A DNA stretch of 64,000 nucleotides from VRUE01 sp963812335. Its GTDB lineage: Bacteria; Actinomycetota; Thermoleophilia; Solirubrobacterales; 70-9. The notes under the pieces were generated by a model. It was not told the origin of the DNA, did no database searches, and saw only the letters and a program-made list of their open reading frames with translations. The stretch covers positions 310,001-374,000 of the forward strand of contig CAWEUU010000004.1 of NCBI GenBank assembly GCA_963812335.1, written 5' to 3'. The position numbers and the translations under genes were made by a program. Below, piece by piece: positions 15,079 through 27,594 of this stretch. The first letter of the stretch is position 1, and each line of letters begins with the position of its first letter.

Positions 15079-16239
15079 GTGTCGGATCTGACGCTCAACG
15101 CGGTTGACGTGCTGCCAGAGGGAAAGCTCGCCGAGCAACTCGGCGGGGGCCGTCCGCTGCGGGTCAAGCTCGGCATCGACCCCACCACCGCCGACATCCA
15201 CCTCGGCCATACGGTCGTGCTCGAGAAGCTGCGCGAGTTCCAGCGGGCCGGGCACACCGTGGTCCTGATCATCGGCGACTTCACCGCGAGGATCGGCGAT
15301 CCGAGCGGCCGCTCGACCCAGCGACCCGTGCCCGGCGCCGAGGAGATCGAGGCCAACGCCGCCACGTACCAGGAGCAGGCCTTCAAGCTGCTCGATCGCG
15401 AGCGCACCGAGGTCCGCTACAACAGCGAGTGGCTGCGGATGGCGCCCGAGGACCTGCTCGGCCTGCTCGCGCGGACGACCGTGGCGCGGCTGCTGGAGCG
15501 CGACGACTTTAAGAAGCGGATGGCGGCAGAGCAGCCGGTCGCCGCGCTCGAGCTGCTCTACCCACTGCTGCAGGGCTACGACTCGGTCGCCGTGGAGGCT
15601 GATGTCGAGCTGGGGGGGACCGACCAGAGATTCAACCTGCTCTTCGGTCGCGACATCCAGGCCGCCTACGGCCAGAGGCCGCAATCGATCATGACTCTGC
15701 CGATCCTGGTCGGCACCGACGGCGTGCAGAAGATGAGCAAGTCGCTGGGCAACTATGTCGGCGTCACCGAGGCGCCGGAGGAGATGTTCGGCAAGCTGAT
15801 GAGGATCCCCGACGAGGCGATGCCCGAATACTTCCGCCTGCTGCTCGGATCCGAGTTACCCGGCGGACCCCCCAATCAGGCCAAGCGCGAGCTGGGGCGG
15901 CGGATCGTCGTCCGTTTCCATGGCGAGGAAGCGGCCCAGGCGGCTGAGGAGCACTTCGAACGACTCTTTGTCCGCCACGAGGTGCCGGAGGAGATCGAGG
16001 AGGTCGACCTCGGCGCCTACGTCGGCGAGGACGGATCCTCCGTGCATCTGCCGCTGTTGATGGCGGGTGTCTTCGGGGTCAGCTCCAGCGAGGCGCGGCG
16101 CCTGCTCAAGCAGGGCGGCGTCAAGCTCGACGGGAAGCCACTCGGGGGAGAGGCGCTCGACGTGGATTCGGGGACCCTCGACGGGCGCATTCTGCAGCTC
16201 GGCAAGCGCCGATTCCGGCGCCTGAGCGCCCGCGCCTGA
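15079..16239 (+). CDS. tyrS: Tyrosyl-tRNA synthetase
   Basis: TyrRS charges tRNA-Tyr in the cytoplasm. The 386-residue class Ic synthetase has an N-terminal Rossmann domain with the HIGH-type motif HLGH near residue 40, the KMSKS loop around residue 218, and a C-terminal S4 RNA-binding domain (GVSSSEARRLLKQGGVKLDG). The GTG at 15079 is preferred because it follows a TAGCAT -10 box by 7 nt and gives the usual N-terminus (SDLTLNAVDVLPEGKLAEQL). An upstream ATG at 15034 would precede that promoter. It sits directly upstream of the rRNA operon promoter. Confidence 0.95.
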   Translation: MSDLTLNAVDVLPEGKLAEQLGGGRPLRVKLGIDPTTADIHLGHTVVLEKLREFQRAGHTVVLIIGDFTARIGDPSGRSTQRPVPGAEEIEANAATYQEQAFKLLDRERTEVRYNSEWLRMAPEDLLGLLARTTVARLLERDDFKKRMAAEQPVAALELLYPLLQGYDSVAVEADVELGGTDQRFNLLFGRDIQAAYGQRPQSIMTLPILVGTDGVQKMSKSLGNYVGVTEAPEEMFGKLMRIPDEAMPEYFRLLLGSELPGGPPNQAKRELGRRIVVRFHGEEAAQAAEEHFERLFVRHEVPEEIEEVDLGAYVGEDGSSVHLPLLMAGVFGVSSSEARRLLKQGGVKLDGKPLGGEALDVDSGTLDGRILQLGKRRFRRLSARA

Positions 16240-16246
16240 GCGGCAC

Positions 16247-16274
16247 TTGCAAAGCGCGGCGGCAGCGCTATACT
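16247..16274 (+). promoter_or_regulatory. rRNA operon promoter
   Basis: TTGCAA (16247-16252) and TATACT (16269-16274) are separated by 16 nt, 8 nt after the tyrS stop and about 250 nt before 16S. Both hexamers are closer to consensus than others here, as expected for a strong rrn promoter. Confidence 0.75.
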
Positions 16275-16525
16275 CCTCGTCCCTCTGGGATCGTCCCTGT
16301 GGCGTCCCATGCGCGAACGACGGCGAAACCCGCCGAAGTCAGAGGCGCAGCGGTCTTTGAAAACTGAGCAGCGTGCACCCGCGGGCATTCGTGTCCGTGG
16401 GATGTTTGAGCCCGATCCACTCGACTCGTCAGCGTGTCGAGTGGTCTGATTTACCCGTCATGCCGGCCGCCATGTATGTGTACCCGGCGGCCAGCCAGGC
16501 ATGACCACTCTCTGTAAGAAGTACT
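16275..16525 (+). other. 16S rRNA leader with processing stem
   Basis: This non-coding leader holds the left arm of the 16S processing stalk, AAAACTGAGCAGCG (16360-16373), which is the exact complement of 18130-18143 beyond the 16S 3' end. It also holds a 9-bp hairpin (16417-16425 with 16436-16444) and a GC-rich stem-loop around 16462-16503. Such structures guide RNase III cleavage and rRNA folding. No protein gene is visible. Confidence 0.75.
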
Positions 16526-18070
<1,545 letters not shown>

Positions 18071-18286
18071 CTAGGGAGATTTCTCTAGAACGTCGACCGG
18101 GCTCCCCAGTGGCATCAAGCCGCTGGGAACGCTGCTCAGTTTTGAGAGACCGCCGGTGGAAGAACTCCGCCGCGTGTGCCTCGGTGGACCTTGAAAACTG
18201 CACAATGCCAAGATTGGAGCCCGTCGCAAGATGGGCTCTAGGGTAATTTAATTACGACCAGTACACAATGTGTGTTGGTCGCTCAC
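18071..18286 (+). other. 16S-23S spacer without tRNA genes
   Basis: The 216-nt spacer contains no tRNA-like cloverleaf. It carries the right arm of the 16S stem (18130-18143) and the left arm of the 23S stem (18190-18205), which is complementary over 16 nt to 21312-21327 after 23S. Confidence 0.8.
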
Positions 18287-21286
<3,000 letters not shown>

Positions 21287-21355
21287 ATGTCTATTTCTTA
21301 CCCTCTTGGTCTTGTGCAGTTTTCAAGCTCCACCGGGGCGCGGTTTCGCAAAATT

Positions 21356-21472
21356 TCCGGTGGCGCATAGCGAAAGGGAAACACCTCTTCCCATTCCGAA
21401 CAGAGCAGTTAAGCCTTTCAGCGCCGATGGTACTTGGGGGGCAACCCCCTGGGAGAGTAGGTCGCCGCCGGT
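21356..21472 (+). rRNA. rrf: 5S ribosomal RNA
   Basis: About 117 nt with helix I formed by CCGGTGGC at the 5' end and GCCGCCGG at the 3' end. The conserved internal CCATTCCGAACAGAG and CAGCGCCGATGGTACT segments and GGGAGAGTAGGTCGCCGCCGG are present. It lies 69 nt after 23S and just before a strong terminator, completing the rRNA operon. Confidence 0.95.
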
Positions 21473-21484
21473 TCTTCTTCGACC

Positions 21485-21510
21485 AGGGCCGCCCGATGGG
21501 CGGCCCTTTG
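21485..21510 (+). terminator. Rho-independent terminator of the rRNA operon
   Basis: AGGGCCGCCC (21485-21494) and GGGCGGCCCT (21498-21507) form a perfect 10-bp GC-rich stem with a 3-nt loop, followed by a short T run. Confidence 0.85.
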
Positions 21511-21513
21511 TCG

Positions 21514-21711
21514 TTAGGCCTGGGTGGCGAAGCGATTGATCGCAGCGTGCCAGGCACCCGTGCTTCGTCTGGGAACTCGGTGCCGCGCCTCGCAGGGGCG
21601 GGGATCGGCACCGACCGGCTCCAAGCCGTACTCGCCGAGGGTCGCGAAGTCGATAATCAGGTCCGTTGCGTCGGCTGCCTTGCTGCTGATGGTCTTTTTC
21701 GTAGCGAACAT
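21514..21711 (-). CDS. Small protein of unknown function (65 aa)
   Basis: An ATG at 21711 opens a 65-codon frame ending just 4 nt from the rRNA terminator stem on the opposite strand. The N-terminal third (MFATKKTISSKAADATDLII) looks helical and slightly basic; the C-terminal half is rich in Arg, Pro and Ala. I recognise no family. A TAGAGT box 7 nt upstream of the ATG fits the leaderless promoters of this genome and speaks for a real gene. It overlaps the end of the hydrolase gene on the same strand only at that promoter. Coding status is moderate; a longer in-frame extension to 21822 seems unlikely. Confidence 0.5.
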   Translation of the reverse strand: MFATKKTISSKAADATDLIIDFATLGEYGLEPVGADPRPCEARHRVPRRSTGAWHAAINRFATQA

Positions 21712-21718
21712 AGGTTCG

Positions 21719-21724
21719 ACTCTA
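21719..21724 (-). promoter_or_regulatory. -10 box of the 65-aa small gene, sharing the hydrolase stop codon
   Basis: TAGAGT (21724 to 21719) ends 7 nt before the ATG at 21711. Its first three bases are the TAG stop codon of the upstream hydrolase. Confidence 0.45.
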
Positions 21725-22696
21725 CGGACGCTTCCGGACGGCATCGCTTTTCTGCAGGCGTTTTTGCATTTCGTGCCTGGCGAAGGCCAGAACGAGGGCC
21801 GCAGTCCGGCCCGGGGCCTCAAAGTTGGGGGAGTGGCCGGCGCCCTCGATCAGCTCGGTCCGCGTGCCGGGATAGATGCTGCGGTATTCGGCCAGTCGCG
21901 CCGGCGGGTCGTCGATGATCTGCTCCTCGGCGCCCATGATCACCAGCAGCGGCTTGCCGCTCTTTCTCATCCGGTCGCCGAGCCCTTCCTCGTCGCTGTA
22001 GTCCTCGGAGTTGCGGGCCGAGCTGTTGTAGGCCGTGTAGGTCATCGCGTTGACGTCGTCAACGAAGGCGTCCGGCACGTCGAAGCCGGGGGCGAAGGCG
22101 ACCTCGAGTCCCTTCCTGGTTACCGCGTCGGTCTTGATCCGCCAGAGTGCGTCGCCAATCACCGGCACGAATACGAGCTTGGCGAGCAGGCCGAGATCGC
22201 CTTTTTCCAGCGTAGCCGGGGTGTCGACGATGACCACGCGGTCGACCAGCCGCGGCGAGCGTTCGGCCAGGGCCGTGACCACCGCGCCGCCGAGCGAGTG
22301 GCCGACGACCTCGGCGTCCCGGGCTCCGAGCCGGCCCATGACACCGGCGACGAGGTCGGCCTGGTTCTCAATCGTGTAGCCGGAGCTCGGCTTCTCCGAT
22401 CCACCGTGGCCGAGCAGGTCAACGGCGATCACCCTGTGCTCGCGGGCGAGGCGCGGAATCATCCGCTCCCAGTAGTTGATCGCGCACGTGAAGCAGTGGA
22501 CGAGCACGATCGGGCTGCCGTTGCGTGGGCCCGCTTCGATCGCCTCGACTTCGCCACCGGGCAGCTTGACGATGCGCCCGCCCGGTTCGGTCACTTCGGC
22601 CGGCTTGGTTTCGGCCCCGGTGACCAGCGCGTTGATGCCGATCAGCACGACGACCGCCGCCACGATCCCGATCGCGATCTTCCAGCCCCGTCCCAT
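21722..22696 (-). CDS. Membrane-anchored alpha/beta hydrolase
   Basis: The 324-residue protein begins with a single hydrophobic anchor (about residues 6-27) and continues with an alpha/beta hydrolase fold. The oxyanion region is LVHCFTCAINYW, the nucleophile elbow is GHSLGG with Ser as nucleophile, and the catalytic His lies in GAGHSPNFEAP near the C-terminus. The anchor suggests an extracytoplasmic catalytic domain. The substrate is unknown; haloalkane dehalogenase-like or epoxide hydrolase-like esterases share the fold. It diverges from murA with only 23 bp between the start codons and is predicted to be leaderless (TAGGGT 9 nt before ATG 22696). Confidence 0.85.
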   Translation of the reverse strand: MGRGWKIAIGIVAAVVVLIGINALVTGAETKPAEVTEPGGRIVKLPGGEVEAIEAGPRNGSPIVLVHCFTCAINYWERMIPRLAREHRVIAVDLLGHGGSEKPSSGYTIENQADLVAGVMGRLGARDAEVVGHSLGGAVVTALAERSPRLVDRVVIVDTPATLEKGDLGLLAKLVFVPVIGDALWRIKTDAVTRKGLEVAFAPGFDVPDAFVDDVNAMTYTAYNSSARNSEDYSDEEGLGDRMRKSGKPLLVIMGAEEQIIDDPPARLAEYRSIYPGTRTELIEGAGHSPNFEAPGRTAALVLAFARHEMQKRLQKSDAVRKRP

Positions 22697-22704
22697 TACG
22701 CAGG

Positions 22705-22711
22705 TACCCTA
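22705..22711. promoter_or_regulatory. Shared bidirectional -10 element (hydrolase and murA)
   Basis: The 7-mer TACCCTA reads TACCCT on the plus strand (22705-22710) and TAGGGT on the minus strand (22711-22706). Each is exactly 9 nt from the respective ATG. With only 23 bp between the ATGs, both mRNAs must be leaderless or start within neighbouring genes. Confidence 0.65.
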
Positions 22712-22719
22712 GCCGGATC

Positions 22720-24018
22720 ATGGAGAAGTTCGTCATTGAAGGAGGCGCGCCGCTGTCGGGAGAGGTGACCGCCGCCGGCAACAAGAACGCGGCGCTGCCG
22801 ATCCTCGCCGCCTGCCTGCTGACCGAGGAGGAGCTGCTGTTGCACCGGGTGCCGCGAATCCGTGACACCGAGGCGCAGATCGCGCTGCTCGAGCGACTGG
22901 GGGTCGAGCTGGAGTGGGTTGCCGACAACAGCCTCCGTCTCTGCGCCGCCGGGGTCTCAGACGTCGCCGTCGACGAGGACCTCTCGAACAAGATCCGCGC
23001 CTCCTTCCTGCTCGCGGGGCCCTTGCTTGCGCGCTTCGGCGAGGCTCGGATGCCGCCACCGGGGGGCGATTTCATCGGCCGCCGCCGGCTCGATGCGCAT
23101 CTCGACGCCTTCGCCGACCTCGGCGCTTCCGTCGACGGCGACCGCTGGATCGAGTTGAAGGCCCCGGGCGGCGGTCTGCGCCCGTGCGCGATCTTCATGG
23201 ACGAGCCCTCGGTGATGGGCACCGAGAACGCGCTGATGGCGGCGGCGCTGACGCCGGGCCCGACGACGATCTCCAACGCCGCCTGCGAGCCGCACGTCCA
23301 GGATCTCGCCCGGCTGCTGACCGTGATGGGGGCGGAGGTGACCGGGATCGGCTCCAACGTGATGACGGTTCACGGTCGCGACCGCCTCGGCGGCGCCGAG
23401 CACACGATCTCGCCCGACCACATCGAGGTCGCGAGTTTCATGGCGCTAGCGGCCGCGACCGGGGGCGAGCTGCGCATCCGCGACGCCGCGCCAGCCGACC
23501 TGCTGATGGTTCGGCGTCAGTTCCGCCGCCTCGGGCTCGAGTCGGCGATCGAGGGCGACGACGTGATCGTGCCGCCCGGACAGCGACTGCAGGTCAAGGC
23601 CGATCTCGGCGACGCGATCCCCAAGATCGAGGACGGGCCCTGGCCGGCGTTCCCCGCCGACCTGACCTCGATCGCCCTGGCGCTTGCCACCCAGGCCGAT
23701 GGCGAGATCCTGATCTTCGAGAAGATGTTCGAGAACCGCCTCTTCTTCGTCGACAAGCTGGTCGCGATGGGCGCTCGGATCACGCTCTGCGATCCCCATC
23801 GGGCGATCGTCAGCGGTCCGAGCCGCCTTCACGGCGCCCGGGTCGAGAGCCCCGACATCCGGGCCGGGATGGCGATGCTCATCGCCGCCCTGGCGGCCGA
23901 GGGCGGCTCCGAGATCGGCAACATCCGCCAGATCGATCGGGGCTACGAGTCGATCGACGAGCGCCTGCGCGGGCTCGGCGCCCGAATCGACCGCGTATCT
24001 GCAGAGATCCCGGCGTAA
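22720..24018 (+). CDS. murA: UDP-N-acetylglucosamine 1-carboxyvinyltransferase, Asp117 variant
   Basis: MurA transfers enolpyruvate from PEP to UDP-GlcNAc, the first committed step of peptidoglycan synthesis in the cytoplasm. The 432-residue EPSP-synthase-fold protein keeps Lys22-Asn23 in GNKNAALP. The loop that normally reads GGC-IG reads PGGDFIGRR, so residue 117 is Asp where most bacteria have the catalytic Cys that fosfomycin alkylates. Asp at this site is known in Mycobacterium tuberculosis and some others and confers intrinsic fosfomycin resistance. The start is fixed by the shared promoter. The his genes follow with their own promoter. Confidence 0.95.
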   Translation: MEKFVIEGGAPLSGEVTAAGNKNAALPILAACLLTEEELLLHRVPRIRDTEAQIALLERLGVELEWVADNSLRLCAAGVSDVAVDEDLSNKIRASFLLAGPLLARFGEARMPPPGGDFIGRRRLDAHLDAFADLGASVDGDRWIELKAPGGGLRPCAIFMDEPSVMGTENALMAAALTPGPTTISNAACEPHVQDLARLLTVMGAEVTGIGSNVMTVHGRDRLGGAEHTISPDHIEVASFMALAAATGGELRIRDAAPADLLMVRRQFRRLGLESAIEGDDVIVPPGQRLQVKADLGDAIPKIEDGPWPAFPADLTSIALALATQADGEILIFEKMFENRLFFVDKLVAMGARITLCDPHRAIVSGPSRLHGARVESPDIRAGMAMLIAALAAEGGSEIGNIRQIDRGYESIDERLRGLGARIDRVSAEIPA

Positions 24019-24047
24019 GGCGAGCAGGCATTCCGCTCCCACTCTCG

Positions 24048-24053
24048 TAAGGT
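24048..24053 (+). promoter_or_regulatory. -10 box of the his operon (leaderless)
   Basis: TAAGGT ends 7 nt before the hisZ GTG at 24061, in the 42-nt gap after murA. Confidence 0.55.
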
Positions 24054-24060
24054 CAAGCGC

Positions 24061-25050
24061 GTGATTCACCCGATCCCCCCAGGAACGCGCGACATCCTGC
24101 CCGAGGAGATGGGCGAGTTGCGCAGGCTGCATCGCGCCCTGATCGAGGTCTTCGAGGGCCGCGGCTACGGCGAGGTCGCGACCCCGGCGATCGAGTACGA
24201 CGAGGTGCTGGCGCGGGGCGATGGCCGCACGGCCAACTCGGCCTACCGCTTCTTCGACGAGCGCGGCGACCTGCTCGCGCTGCGCTCGGACATGACCGTG
24301 CCGATCGCGCGGCTGGTTGCCAGCCGCTTCGGCGGCGCCGAGCCGCCGCTGCGCTTCAGCTACCTGGCCAACGCCTTCCGCGCGGTGCGCCCGCAGCGCG
24401 GCCAGATGCGCGAGTTCACCCAAGCCGGGGTCGAGCTGATCGGCGCGCCGGCGCCGGCGGGCACGGTCGAGGTGGTCGAGGTGCTGGAGGCGACGCTCGA
24501 CGCGGCCGGGCTCGATCGGGCCGTGATCGGACTGGGCGACGCCGACCTCTTCCGTCAGCTGCTCACCGAGCTCGGGGTCGAGGGGGAGAGTCGCAACGCG
24601 ATCCTCGGCCGCCTTGCGATGCACGACCTGGTCGGCCTTGAGGTCGAGCTCTCGCGCGCCGGGATCGCAGCCGAGCAGGTTGACACCTGCGTCGCGCTCT
24701 CACAGCTGCGCGGTGGGCGCGAGGTCCTCGACCAGGCTCGGGCGATCGGCGGCGCGGCGGTGGAGCGCGCCACCGCCCGGATCGGCGAGACCGTCGCCGC
24801 GCTGGAGCAGCGCGGCGTCGCCGGGCGGGTCCAGGTCGACCTCGGCCTGCTGCGCGACCTCGGCTACTACAGCGGCGCCATCCTCGAGGTCTACGACCCG
24901 GCGATCGGGCACGTGCTCGGCGGCGGCGGGCGCTACGACGAGCTCTTGAGGCGCTTCGGCCTCGACCTGCCGGCGGCTGGCTTCGCGCTCTACCTGGAGC
25001 GCGTGCACGTGGCTCAGATGGAGGAGTCGCGCCGCGGAGGCGGATCGTGA
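24061..25050 (+). CDS. hisZ: ATP phosphoribosyltransferase regulatory subunit
   Basis: HisZ is a catalytically inactive histidyl-tRNA-synthetase paralogue that binds short HisG and gives it histidine feedback control. The 329-residue protein has the class II core with PPGTRDILPEE at the start, LRSDMTVPIARLVA, and GGGGRYDELLRRFG near the end. It lacks the anticodon-binding domain of true HisRS, which would need about 420 residues. It starts at GTG 24061 and overlaps hisG by 4 nt (GTGA). Its presence matches the short form of HisG encoded next. Confidence 0.93.
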   Translation: MIHPIPPGTRDILPEEMGELRRLHRALIEVFEGRGYGEVATPAIEYDEVLARGDGRTANSAYRFFDERGDLLALRSDMTVPIARLVASRFGGAEPPLRFSYLANAFRAVRPQRGQMREFTQAGVELIGAPAPAGTVEVVEVLEATLDAAGLDRAVIGLGDADLFRQLLTELGVEGESRNAILGRLAMHDLVGLEVELSRAGIAAEQVDTCVALSQLRGGREVLDQARAIGGAAVERATARIGETVAALEQRGVAGRVQVDLGLLRDLGYYSGAILEVYDPAIGHVLGGGGRYDELLRRFGLDLPAAGFALYLERVHVAQMEESRRGGGS

Positions 25051-25727
25051 GCGTCGAGGTCGCCGGTACGGCCGGAGCGAAGCCGGACGGGCCGCTGAAG
25101 CTGGCGGTGCCGCGCGGCTCCCTGCTCGACGGCACCCTCGATGTGCTCGACGCGGTCGGGGTCGACACGGCCGCCGCGCGCAGCGAGTCGCGGGCGCTGA
25201 TCTTCCCCGGCGAGCAGATCACCCTGGTGACGATGCGGCCCTCCGATGTGCCGACCTACGTCGAGGCGGGCGCCGCCGATGTCGGCATCACCGGCAAGGA
25301 CGTGCTGCTCGAGCAGTCCGACCGCATGGTCTACGAGCTGCTCGACCTCGGCTACGGGCGCTGCCGCATGGTGCTCGCCGGGCGGGTGGGCGACGAGAGC
25401 CTCGGCGAATCGCAGCGTCGTCTGGGGATGATGCGGATCGCGACCAAGTATCCACGTATCGCCGAACGCCACTTCGAGTCGACCGGCCGCCAGGTCGAGA
25501 CGATCGAGGTCAAGGGCTCGATCGAGCTGGCGCCGCTTATCGGCCTTGCCGACGGCATCGTCGACCTGGTCGCGACCGGCCGCACGCTGAAGGAGAACGA
25601 CCTCGAGGTGCGCGAGGAGATCGTCGAGTGCACCGCCCGCTTCGTCGCCAACCGCGTCGCCCACAAGCTGCGCGCGGCGGAGATCGACGGGCTGACGACG
25701 AAGCTGAGGGAGGCGACGGGGGGGTGA
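25047..25727 (+). CDS. hisG: ATP phosphoribosyltransferase, short form
   Basis: HisG joins ATP and PRPP to phosphoribosyl-ATP, the first step of histidine synthesis. The 226 residues correspond to the HisG_S form without the C-terminal ACT-like regulatory domain. Motifs include LAVPRGSLLDGTLD, EAGAADVGITGKDVL and the PRPP loop GSIELAPLIGLADGIVDLV. It is coupled by overlapping GTGA junctions to hisZ upstream and hisD downstream, so HisZ and HisG should be made in step. Confidence 0.95.
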   Translation: MSVEVAGTAGAKPDGPLKLAVPRGSLLDGTLDVLDAVGVDTAAARSESRALIFPGEQITLVTMRPSDVPTYVEAGAADVGITGKDVLLEQSDRMVYELLDLGYGRCRMVLAGRVGDESLGESQRRLGMMRIATKYPRIAERHFESTGRQVETIEVKGSIELAPLIGLADGIVDLVATGRTLKENDLEVREEIVECTARFVANRVAHKLRAAEIDGLTTKLREATGG

Positions 25728-27007
25728 AAATCCAACGGTTCACATGGGAGGGCCCCCTTGAGACCGTCAGCCAGATTCGCACCTGGGCCGCATTCGACAC
25801 GCCACCAGTCGACGTCGCCTCAATTGCTGGTGATGTCGACGCCAATGGTGACGCAGCGCTCCTGGCGCTGACGGCGCGCTTTGACGCAACCGAGTGCGCC
25901 CCGGACTCGCTTTCTCTCCGCGTCGATCCCGCGGCCACGGCTGCGGCGGTCGCTTCTCTAGACGCGAACTTGCGCACATCGATCGAGCTCGCGATTGCCA
26001 ACGTCCGCACGGTCGCGGCCGCGCAGGTCGCCGACGATCTGCGCGCAGTGAAGCTTCCGCAGGGCCAATCGGTGACACTGCGGGAGGTTCCCGTCGGCGC
26101 CGCGGGGATCTACGCGCCCGGGGGCCGTGCGTCCTACCCGTCGAGCGTGCTGATGAGCGCCCTCCCGGCTCGGGCCGCCGGCGTCGAGCGCGTGGTCCTC
26201 GCGACGCCGCCCGGACCCGACGGCTCGGTCCCGCCGCTCGTGCTGGCGACCGCGGCACTCTGCGAGGTCGACGAGGTCTACGCCGTCGGCGGCGCTCAGG
26301 CGATCTTCGCCCTCGCCTATGGCACCGAGTCGATCGATGCTGTCGATGTCGTCGCGGGGCCCGGCAATATCTGGGTTCGCGAAGCCAAGCGTGCAGTCTG
26401 CGGCGTTGTCGGTATCGACTCGCTCGCCGGCCCCTCTGAGCTGATGATCATCGCCGGCCACAACTCCGACCCGGAGTGGGCGGCTCTCGATCTCTGTGCC
26501 CAGGCCGAGCACGGCGAGGAGGGCCCGCTTCTCCTCGCCGCAGTCGAGGACGCGGTGCTGGACTCGATTGAGAAGGCGACCAGAAGGACAGCGGCTGCGC
26601 GACCTGGGGTTGGCGATGCGCCGCTTGCGCTGATCCAGGTGCCCGAACTGAGCGACGCGGTCGATTTGGCAAACACCTTCGCCCCGGAGCACCTCGAGCT
26701 GCTCGATGAGGATGCGACACTGCTCGCCGACAGGGTCACCACCGCCGGCTGCGTTTTCGCCGGACGGCACAGCGCAACCGCCTTCGGCGACTACGTCGCC
26801 GGCTCCAACCATGTGCTGCCGACCGGCGGCGCCGGTCGCTTCTCCGGCCCGCTCGGGCCTGATGTCTTCCGCCGCAAGATCGCGACTGTGGAGGTCCCGC
26901 CCGAGGCGGCGGCGAAGCTTGCGCCACACGTGGACACGATCGCCCGCGCCGAGGGCTTTCCCGTTCACGGCGAGTCGGCGATGATTAGGGCGAGGGATTC
27001 GAAATGA
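25724..27007 (+). CDS. hisD: Histidinol dehydrogenase
   Basis: HisD performs the last two oxidations of the pathway, histidinol to histidine, using NAD and zinc. The 427-residue protein has YAPGGRASYPSSVLM, VAGPGNIWV, the zinc-site QAEHG, FAPEHLEL and GSNHVLPTGG, all family landmarks. GTG 25724 overlaps the hisG stop; longer starts would sit inside hisG. The first third uses more A- and T-ending codons than hisB or hisH, read by eye. The end overlaps hisB (ATGA). Confidence 0.95.
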   Translation: MKIQRFTWEGPLETVSQIRTWAAFDTPPVDVASIAGDVDANGDAALLALTARFDATECAPDSLSLRVDPAATAAAVASLDANLRTSIELAIANVRTVAAAQVADDLRAVKLPQGQSVTLREVPVGAAGIYAPGGRASYPSSVLMSALPARAAGVERVVLATPPGPDGSVPPLVLATAALCEVDEVYAVGGAQAIFALAYGTESIDAVDVVAGPGNIWVREAKRAVCGVVGIDSLAGPSELMIIAGHNSDPEWAALDLCAQAEHGEEGPLLLAAVEDAVLDSIEKATRRTAAARPGVGDAPLALIQVPELSDAVDLANTFAPEHLELLDEDATLLADRVTTAGCVFAGRHSATAFGDYVAGSNHVLPTGGAGRFSGPLGPDVFRRKIATVEVPPEAAAKLAPHVDTIARAEGFPVHGESAMIRARDSK

Positions 27008-27594
27008 CCAGAGCCGCAAGCAAAGAGCGCAGCACCGCGGAGACGCAGATCAAGCTCTCGCTCGACCTCGACGGGGGGGAGGCGAGCGCCCAGACCGGCG
27101 TCGGCTTCCTCGACCACATGCTCGACCTGCTCGCCCGTCACGGCAGGCTCGGCCTCGTTGTCAAGGCGAGCGGCGACCTCGAGACCGGCGCGCACCACAC
27201 GGTCGAGGACGTGGGCATCGTGCTCGGCCAGGCGCTCGACGAGGCGCTCGGCGATCGCGCCGGGATCCGCCGCTACGGCTCGGCGCTGGTGCCGATGGAC
27301 GAGTCCCTTGCCGACTGCGCGATCGACATCTCCGGCAGGCCGCTGTGCGTCTTCGACGCTGAGCTGCCGGCGACCTCGATCGCCGGCTTCGACAGCGAGC
27401 TCGCCGAGGAGTTCTTCCGCGCCGTCGCCAATGCCTCGAAGATGACCCTGCACGTCTCGGTCCGCTCCGGCACCAACGTCCACCACATGATCGAGGCCTG
27501 CTTCAAGGCGTTCGCGCGAGCGCTGCGGGTCGCCGTCTCGATCGACCCCGACGAGACCGGCGTGCCATCGACCAAGGGCACCCTCTCGGAATGA
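27004..27594 (+). CDS. hisB: Imidazoleglycerol-phosphate dehydratase
   Basis: HisB dehydrates imidazoleglycerol phosphate to imidazoleacetol phosphate with two manganese ions. The 196-residue monofunctional enzyme has the duplicated metal motifs GFLDHMLDLLARHG, HHTVEDVGI and HHMIEACFKAFARAL and lacks the phosphatase domain fused in enterobacteria. ATG 27004 overlaps the hisD stop and the end overlaps hisH. Confidence 0.95.
   Translation: MTRAASKERSTAETQIKLSLDLDGGEASAQTGVGFLDHMLDLLARHGRLGLVVKASGDLETGAHHTVEDVGIVLGQALDEALGDRAGIRRYGSALVPMDESLADCAIDISGRPLCVFDAELPATSIAGFDSELAEEFFRAVANASKMTLHVSVRSGTNVHHMIEACFKAFARALRVAVSIDPDETGVPSTKGTLSE

Noticed and set aside
15016..15684. N-terminal extension of the penicillin-binding protein frame
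   Set aside because: It runs antisense through tyrS and across the tyrS promoter; the membrane anchor and proline tail already begin at ATG 15015.
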